Assembly (NCBI RefSeq): GCF_002001205.1
Contig: NZ_MUNZ01000188.1
Coordinates: 121,592-185,591 of the forward strand
From: Hydrogenophaga sp. A37
Lineage (GTDB): Bacteria; Pseudomonadota; Gammaproteobacteria; Burkholderiales; Burkholderiaceae_C
Length of the DNA: 64,000 nucleotides
Direction of reading: 5' to 3'
The notes beneath the pieces were generated by a model, which saw only the letters and a list, made by a program, of their open reading frames with translations, made no database searches and had not been told where the DNA came from. The position numbers were made by a program, and so were the translations under genes. Shown piece after piece: positions 59,201-64,000 of the stretch (positions are counted from its first letter, which is position 1; the number at the start of each line of letters is the position of its first letter).

Positions 59201-61320
59201 ACAACCCGACCGGGGTGAACGACCACTTTTTCGCCAGCGAGGACGGGCTCACGACCCTGGGCAGTCTGCTGATCAACGACAGCGACGTGGAAGGCGATGG
59301 GATCTACGTCGCTCTGAACAGCACGCCCGGTGGCAACGGCGGTCAGTTCAGCGTCGACGATGGAGGCTCCTTGGTCTTCAACCCCGACGGTGATTTCGAC
59401 GACCTCGCGGTGGGCGAGAGCCGCGACACCAGCTTCAACTACATGGTCTATGACGACCAGGGTGGGCAATCGTCGGCGACCGTGACCGTGACCGTCTATG
59501 GCGTCAACGACAACCCGGTGGCTGTCGATGATCAGTACCAGGTGGTTGAGGACGGCGTCACGCCGCTCAACAGTCCGCTGATCAATGACAGCGACGCCGA
59601 AGGCAATGAGTTCTCTTTGGAGTTGAATGATCTGGAGGGCAACAACGGTGGCTCCATCAGCGTCGGCGATGCCGGCGAGCTGAGCTTCAACCCCGACGGC
59701 GACTTTGACGATCTGGCCACCGGCGAGAGCCGCACCACCAGCTTCACCTACACCGTCCAGGACAGCGAAGGCGGCAGCGCCGTGGCCACGGTGACCGTGA
59801 CGGTGCATGGCGCCAACGACAACCCCCTGGCCGTGAACGACGCTTTCACCACCCAGGCCGACACCGCCTCCTTCCTGGGCAACCTGCTGAACAACGACAG
59901 CGACCCGGAAGACGATGCCGTGAGCGTCGAGACCATCGACGGCAACACGGGCTCCAGCGGCGGCATCTTCACCCTGGACGCAGCGGGCGATCTGCACTTC
60001 AACCCCAACGGTGATTTCGACGATGTCGCACTGGGTGAGAGCCGTGACACCAGCGTCACCTACACCGTGCTCGACGCGTTCGGCGGCAGCACCACTGGCA
60101 CCGTGACGGTGACGGTGGAGGGCTTGAATGTGACCCCGGTGGATCCCGAGGTGGGCGGCGGCGAAACGGAGGGCAACTCCGGAGAGACCGAGGGCCCTGT
60201 CGACCCGGTGGACCACAGCAACGAGATCGTGTTTGTCGATCCGCGGGTGACCGACCCCGATGCCTTCCAGGCCGACGGCCGCGAGGTGATTCTGCTGACG
60301 CTGGACGAAGACGGGCTGGCGCAGATTGCCGCGGCGCTGAACGGGCGCACCGGCATCGAAGCCATCCACATCATCAGCCACGGCGAGGAGGGCGCCCTCA
60401 CGCTGGGCAATGCCCAGGTCAACGCGGCTTCGATGCAGACGACGCAACTGCTGTCGCTGCAGGCCATCGGGCAATCGCTCACGCTCAACGGCGACATCCT
60501 GCTCTATGCCTGCGACTTCGCCGCTGGCGAAATGGGGCTGGCCGCCATGAGCGTGCTGGCCGACATCACCGTGGCCGATGTGGCCGCCTCGCTGTACATC
60601 ACCGGACACGAAACCCTGGGCGCCGACTGGTCGCTGGAGGCCAACGTGGGCACGGTCGAGACCGACGAGGTGGTGCCCAACAACTGGGTCTACGCGCTGA
60701 GCCAGGCCTCCTTGGGGGCCGGCCCGGTGAGCAGCCCGGTGGTGGCCGCGCCGGCTTCGCCTGCGGCACCGGTGGCACCGGTCGTGGTGCCGGTCGAGTC
60801 GGTGGCGGTGAGCCCCGCTGTGGCCGATGTAGGACCGGTGACTTTCGAGACCACCGGTGTGGCGTTCACCGACACCGCGGTTCGTGTGACCTCCATGACC
60901 ACCGTGGCCGCCGACCTGGCCGTGCCCGCCAGTGAGAGCGGCGTCCAGCCGATCCTGGGCTTCAGCATGCTGGACCTGGAAACCGCGTTCAGGCAGTCCC
61001 TGGCGTCCGCGACCCTCGCCGGGCCAACGCTGGCCGATGCGCTGATCGAGGTGGGTGTCGAGACCACCACCGAGTGGACCCAAGAGCGTGTGGCCGACGC
61101 AGCGATTGACCAGCCCGCGGCGCATTGGGTCACCGAGGTGGCAACGACCGACGTGCTGGATCTGCTGCCTCTTGAAGAAGTGGCGCCGGCCGAGAGCGAA
61201 GGCGAGGCGATGACGGTGATCACCCGCCCCCATGCTGCGCAGGGCTTCAAGGCGCAACTGGCCAAGTGGGCCCAATGGCCTGCACAGCGGCCGATCACGC
61301 GGGCGGCGGTGCAAGGCTGA
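56224..61320 (+). CDS. Giant DUF4347 surface protein with ESPR-type start and two DUF4347 domains
   Basis: A 1,698-residue acidic protein. It starts MNKTYRSIWNASLGCYVAA, an ESPR motif of large exported proteins; this ATG has GGAGG nine bases upstream, so the longer frame from 56092 is rejected. The order is VLESRVLFDGAM near residue 50, an acidic linker, DUF4347 (~149-309, IHIVSHGGDG, ILIYACDYA), choice-of-anchor L (~310-564), then six cadherin/VCBS-like units (~570-1300, each with FNPDGDFDDLA-like blocks and NDN/DD calcium sites). A second DUF4347 (~1334-1493) and a tail ending QRPITRAAVQG follow. Likely cell-surface or released adhesin; the export machinery is not in the window. It is paralogous to the interrupted gene at 3305. 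Confidence 0.88.
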   Translation: MNKTYRSIWNASLGCYVAAPECASSHRSGTSATRVVRCRESLRSGIPMVLESRVLFDGAMVATVIEQDSASDAPVVEEAEPDAEDDTVAEAPAQPAATPAEDDEPAPQADADDTAVEEAVAEEPVADEAADDDESDTTLANPETAEAPRVEVVFVDARVPDVAAFEAPGREVIVLSMDQDGIAQIASALNGRTDIDAIHIVSHGGDGYLNLGSGQVTIDSIQSTQLQYLQAIGQSLSADGDILIYACDYASGASGLEAMNLLADITGADVSASVDATGDASLGADWTLERTTGTVEAVALAPTGWVHALDFAFTPVGSTGAMGLAETIMGAGITVTSATYQGGAEQSGTFTAGSSVTFGNNVLGFSAGALLSTSEYAEGVAGPNEYPVFGDDAISGVDGNAELNALSGGFDTFDAAILDITFVPDVPPGAQVGDVVRMTIEVVFGSDEYLEYVNGGFNDVMAIVVNGVNQSLVPNASGGESAISIDSVNNLQNPSLFVDNSGVVDGGTGTVTGAPYHTEMDGFTITIPLVFDVILGQENTLRVAIADTGDQYYDSWLFVRADSAQTAIVAEDDTITTATNLPATVDLTANDYNLAAAPMTLTHIQGQAVTQGQVIILESGVQLTVGAGGEVTVTGNGTDAVHDTFTYQISNGMGGVASATVDVDVTAPNLNPPVAQNDSEAVSANGTLSDSVLTDNGNGPDTDLIGDPLTVTQVNLTSFDPGEPTALPSGALLTMNSNGSYVYNPNGQFQFLAAGATTVDTFSYTVNDGQGGNDTATVSITITGVNDAPVAVDDSFSVGEDIGVGLGGILANDSDPDGDEIYIDMNSAAGSAGGQFSFDDSGILLFNPDGDFDDLAVGQSRTTDFTYTLHDSQGASAAATVTVTVNGANDNPQGTDDSFVGDEDSVLFLANLLGNDTDAEGDALYLDMNSTAGSNGGQFSRDDGGSVSFNPDGDFDDLAVGESRTTGFSYVVYDDQGGSGTATVILTVNGLNDNPTGVNDHFFASEDGLTTLGSLLINDSDVEGDGIYVALNSTPGGNGGQFSVDDGGSLVFNPDGDFDDLAVGESRDTSFNYMVYDDQGGQSSATVTVTVYGVNDNPVAVDDQYQVVEDGVTPLNSPLINDSDAEGNEFSLELNDLEGNNGGSISVGDAGELSFNPDGDFDDLATGESRTTSFTYTVQDSEGGSAVATVTVTVHGANDNPLAVNDAFTTQADTASFLGNLLNNDSDPEDDAVSVETIDGNTGSSGGIFTLDAAGDLHFNPNGDFDDVALGESRDTSVTYTVLDAFGGSTTGTVTVTVEGLNVTPVDPEVGGGETEGNSGETEGPVDPVDHSNEIVFVDPRVTDPDAFQADGREVILLTLDEDGLAQIAAALNGRTGIEAIHIISHGEEGALTLGNAQVNAASMQTTQLLSLQAIGQSLTLNGDILLYACDFAAGEMGLAAMSVLADITVADVAASLYITGHETLGADWSLEANVGTVETDEVVPNNWVYALSQASLGAGPVSSPVVAAPASPAAPVAPVVVPVESVAVSPAVADVGPVTFETTGVAFTDTAVRVTSMTTVAADLAVPASESGVQPILGFSMLDLETAFRQSLASATLAGPTLADALIEVGVETTTEWTQERVADAAIDQPAAHWVTEVATTDVLDLLPLEEVAPAESEGEAMTVITRPHAAQGFKAQLAKWAQWPAQRPITRAAVQG

Positions 61321-61341
61321 CGGGGCGGCTCATTGCTGGCG

Positions 61342-61375
61342 GCGGTTGAGACCGCTGCCTGCGAGGCACCCTTTT
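61342..61375. terminator. Possible terminator between convergent genes
   Basis: GCGGT-TGAG-ACCGC (61342-61355) and GCCT-GCG-AGGC (61357-61367) stand in the 58-bp convergent gap, followed by TTTT at 61372-61375. Weak T run, so the call is tentative. Confidence 0.4.
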
Positions 61376-61378
61376 CGC

Positions 61379-62311
61379 TCAGTGCCCCTGAACGGCCTGG
61401 GTCAGCGCCCAGGTGTTGGCGCGCATCATGGACAGGTAGCTGGGCGCAGGACCCTTGGTGTCCGACAGCGAGTCGGAGAACAGCTCACCCGCCGGCTTCA
61501 CGCCGGTCTCGCGACCGATCTGTGCGATCAGGCGCGGGTCGGAAATGCTTTCGACGAACAGCGCCTTGATCTGCTCTTTCTTGATCTGGCGCACCAACTG
61601 CGCCACACCTTTGGCCGAGGCCTCGCTCTCGGTGCTCACGCCCTGTGGCGCGAGGAACTTCACGCCGTAGGTCTTGGCGTAGTAGCCAAACGCGTCGTGT
61701 GAGGTGATCACCTTGCGCTGCGCCGCCGGGATGGTGGCCCACAGCGCGCGGACGTCGGTGTCCAGCGCTTTGAGCTCGGCGTTGTAGGTGGCGGCGTTCT
61801 TCTGGTAGGTGTCGCATCCCGCCGCATCGGCCTCGCACAAGCCCTTGGCGATGTTGCCCACGTAGACCATCACGTTGGGCACGCTTTGCCAGGCGTGGGG
61901 GTCGTTCTCTTCGTGATGGTCTTTGGCCTTGTGGTCGTGCTCGCCTTCGGCGTGGATGGGCTGGATGCCGCGGCTGGCGACCACATGCCTGCCCTTGTAG
62001 CTGGCGGTGTGAAGCAGGCGGCCCATCCATCCTTCGAAGCCCAGGCCGTTGGAGAACACGATCTGCGCCTGGCCGACCCGTTTGGCCTGCGAGGGCGTGG
62101 GCTGGAACACATGGGCGTCGCTGCCGGGGCCGACCAGCACGTCGACCGCGACACGGTCACCGCCGACCTGTTGGACCAGGTCGCCGAGGATGCTGAAGCT
62201 GGCGACGGCCTTGACCGGTGCGGTGGTCTGGGCCAGCAGCGCGGGGCTGAGGGCGGCGGTGGCGAGGCCGATGGCGGAAGCGATGAGGTGATGGCGCAGA
62301 GACTTGTTCAT
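61379..62311 (-). CDS. Zinc/manganese ABC transporter substrate-binding protein (ZnuA-like)
   Basis: A 310-residue protein with a signal peptide (LIASAIGLATAALSPALLAQ) and the cluster A-I fold of ZnuA/TroA proteins. Metal-binding histidines lie in GSDAHVFQPTPS, NDPHAW and TSHDAFGYYAKTYG, and an acidic Asp/Glu in FVESISDPRL. A His-rich loop (HAEGEHDHKAKDHHEEND) favours zinc over manganese. It is the last gene of an ATPase-permease-binding protein operon. AAGGAA lies seven bases before ATG 62311. Confidence 0.88.
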   Translation of the reverse strand: MNKSLRHHLIASAIGLATAALSPALLAQTTAPVKAVASFSILGDLVQQVGGDRVAVDVLVGPGSDAHVFQPTPSQAKRVGQAQIVFSNGLGFEGWMGRLLHTASYKGRHVVASRGIQPIHAEGEHDHKAKDHHEENDPHAWQSVPNVMVYVGNIAKGLCEADAAGCDTYQKNAATYNAELKALDTDVRALWATIPAAQRKVITSHDAFGYYAKTYGVKFLAPQGVSTESEASAKGVAQLVRQIKKEQIKALFVESISDPRLIAQIGRETGVKPAGELFSDSLSDTKGPAPSYLSMMRANTWALTQAVQGH

Positions 62312-62327
62312 GAGGGTTCCTTGAGGT

Positions 62328-63233
62328 TCAGGCTTTGAGATGGGAAGCGGCGGGGCGCTGGTGGCGCAGCGCACCGTGCGGGGCGAGCAGCAGTGACAGC
62401 AGGTACATCGCGCCGAGGCTGAGCACGATCACCGGGCTGGTGGGCAGATCTGCGTGGTACGAGAGCAGCAGGCCGCTGAGGCTGGCGGCCAGCGCTAGCA
62501 AGGTGGCGAGCAGCAGCAGGGGGCCGAGGCGGCGCACCCAGAAGCGGGCGGTGGCGGCGGGCAGCACCATGATGCCGACCGCCATGAGCGTGCCCAGCGC
62601 GTGGAAGCCGGCCACGAGATTGATCACCAGCAGGCCCAGAAAGCCGTAGTGCGCCACCGGGCTCCAGCGGCTGACCTGGCGCAGGAAGCCCGGGTCCAGG
62701 CATTCGAGCACCAGCGGGCGGTAGAGCCGGGCGAGGCTGACCAGCGTGACGGCGCTGATGCCGCCGAGCAGCCCCAGCGCCGCGTCGTCCAGCGCGAGCA
62801 CGGTGCCGAACAGCACGTGCAGCAGGTCCACGGAGTTGCTGCGCACCGAGACGATGAGCACACCCAGCGCCAGCGAGAGCAGGTAGAAGGCCGCCAGGCT
62901 GGTGTCTTCACGCAGCACGGTATTGCGCGCCACGAGCCCCGAGCCCACCGCCACCGCGAGACCGGCGAAGATGCCGCCGATGGTCATGGCCGTGAGCGAC
63001 AGGCCAGCCACGAGGTAGCCGATGGCCGCGCCGGGCAGGATGGCGTGCGCCATCGCGTCGCCTGTCAGGCTCATGCGCCGCAGCATCAGGAACACGCCCA
63101 CGGGTGCCGCGCTGAGTGACAGCGCCACGCAGCCGAGCAGCGCGCTGCGCATGAAGCCGAACTCGACCAGCGGGCCGAGCAGGGGGTTGGCGAGCCACCA
63201 CGCCATGAATGGGGGAACAGCGACTTCGCTCAT
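62328..63233 (-). CDS. Metal ABC transporter permease (ABC-3 family)
   Basis: A 301-residue membrane protein with about eight spans. RRMSLTGDAMAHAILPGAAIGYL is the ABC-3 family signature that contacts the ATPase, and ALGTLMAVGIMVLPAATARFW lies in the C-terminal half. It overlaps the ATPase gene by four bases (ATGA) and is followed 16 bp later by the binding protein. Confidence 0.9.
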   Translation of the reverse strand: MSEVAVPPFMAWWLANPLLGPLVEFGFMRSALLGCVALSLSAAPVGVFLMLRRMSLTGDAMAHAILPGAAIGYLVAGLSLTAMTIGGIFAGLAVAVGSGLVARNTVLREDTSLAAFYLLSLALGVLIVSVRSNSVDLLHVLFGTVLALDDAALGLLGGISAVTLVSLARLYRPLVLECLDPGFLRQVSRWSPVAHYGFLGLLVINLVAGFHALGTLMAVGIMVLPAATARFWVRRLGPLLLLATLLALAASLSGLLLSYHADLPTSPVIVLSLGAMYLLSLLLAPHGALRHQRPAASHLKA

Positions 63234-64000
63234 GCCAGTGCCTCCGGCGCGTGGGCGTGCGCGTGCGGGTCCGGCGAGGCCGCGCACAGCGGTGCGTGTT
63301 CGTCGAACGGCTCCCGCATGCGCTGCGCCCGGGCCCAGTGCGCGTCGGTCAGTGCCTCGACCGTGGGGCCGAACGCCACCAGTTCGCGCGCCAGCAGCAG
63401 GGTGAGCGGGAAGTGCGCGCGCACCTGCGCCAGGTCGTGCAGCACCACGATCACCGTCTTGCCATGCTGCTGCCAGCGGCGCAGCAAGGCGAGCAGGTCG
63501 GTGCTGGTGCGCTGGTCGACTGCGGCGAAGGGTTCGTCGAGCAGCACCACCGGCGCGTCTTGCAGGATCAGCCGGGCAAACAGCGCACGCTGCAGCTGGC
63601 CGCCCGACAGCGTGTCCAGCCCGCGCGCCTCGAAGCCGGTGAGGCCGACCGCGGCCAGCGCGGCGTCGCACAGGAGGCGGTGCTCGGCGGTGAAGCGCCC
63701 GAGCGCGCCCACGCGGTGCCACAGGCCCATGGCCACCATGCCGCGCACGTCGATGGGAAAGCTCGGGTCCAGCCCGCTGTGCTGCGGCAGCCAGGCGATG
63801 CGCTGCCCGGCCAGGCCGCTCACGCTGCCGCTGATGGGGCGCAGCGCGCCCGCCAGTGCCTGGATCAGCGTGGACTTGCCCGCGCCATTGGGGCCGACCA
63901 GCGCCACCAGCGAACCCGGCGCGATGCGCAGGCTCAGGTGGTGCACGGCGGGGTGGCGGTCGTGGCCCAGCGTGAGGTTGTGCAGCCCGATGGCTGGGGC
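63230..64000 (-). CDS. Metal ABC transporter ATP-binding protein, N-terminus beyond the window
   Basis: The frame is open to the window edge (64000), so the true start is outside. Visible are Walker A GPNGAGKS, signature LSGGQLQRA, Walker B VVLLDEPFAAVD and the switch His in VVLHDLAQV. The C-terminus is His-rich (PDPHAHAHAPEA), matching a metal-uptake role. It drives import of zinc or manganese with the two genes downstream. Confidence 0.9.
   Translation of the reverse strand, partial: APAIGLHNLTLGHDRHPAVHHLSLRIAPGSLVALVGPNGAGKSTLIQALAGALRPISGSVSGLAGQRIAWLPQHSGLDPSFPIDVRGMVAMGLWHRVGALGRFTAEHRLLCDAALAAVGLTGFEARGLDTLSGGQLQRALFARLILQDAPVVLLDEPFAAVDQRTSTDLLALLRRWQQHGKTVIVVLHDLAQVRAHFPLTLLLARELVAFGPTVEALTDAHWARAQRMREPFDEHAPLCAASPDPHAHAHAPEALA

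Noticed and set aside
1..64000. tRNA, rRNA or CRISPR loci and IS elements
   Set aside because: No cloverleaf-type sequence, rRNA stretch, spacer array or IS transposase other than the phage enzyme was recognised.

Overview
The window comes from a GC-rich betaproteobacterial chromosome, most likely Burkholderiales, Comamonadaceae (Hydrogenophaga-like). The clues are codon use, a gcdH/LysR pair, iorAB-type molybdenum hydroxylase genes and large DUF4347 surface proteins. No rRNA or tRNA gene was seen, so the placement is an inference.

Left flank (1-7514): the 5' end of a glutaryl-CoA dehydrogenase gene, its divergent LysR regulator, a two-gene AbiE-like module (PD-(D/E)XK/winged-helix protein plus nucleotidyltransferase-fold protein) with its own palindromic operator, and the 5' part of a giant DUF4347 surface protein.

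Prophage (7515-48146, 40.6 kb): a complete-looking Mu-type transposable phage with a contractile tail. It sits inside the surface-protein gene. Both ends read TG...CA, carry shared 16-bp transposase-like sites and are flanked by the direct repeat CCTTGT. Removing the prophage and one repeat restores the host reading frame exactly (5' part to 7514, 3' part from 48153). The repressor lies mid-genome at 29-30 kb. To its right, plus strand, run ner, early regulators, the DDE transposase, the MuB-like ATPase, gam, rdgC, gemA, mor, then packaging, portal, a MuF head protein with a C-terminal nuclease-like domain, and gp31. To its left, minus strand, a lysogenic operon follows the repressor (lipoprotein, secreted thermonuclease, membrane protein). 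Beyond it come protease/scaffold, capsid, a collagen-like fibre, gp36/gp37, a P2-type tail, lysis genes and a D12 adenine methylase at the left end. One 17-18 bp motif stands in front of all four late gene blocks (15.2, 23.4 and 27.6 kb on the minus strand, 40.5 kb on the plus strand). It is the likely target of the single Mor-like activator.

Right flank (48153-64000): the severed 3' end of the surface-protein gene, an AraC regulator, iorA/iorB-like oxidoreductase genes with a cyclophilin-like protein and XdhC, msrA, a tandem 82-bp repeat, an EamA-type exporter, an intact DUF4347 paralogue with an ESPR-type start, and a zinc/manganese ABC transporter that runs off the window edge.

Most notable are the four-copy late promoter motif, a pseudoknotted structured-RNA candidate at 47381-47483, the MuF-nuclease fusion with a divergent orphan gene beside it, the repressor-led lysogenic operon with a secreted nuclease, and the AbiE-like pair.
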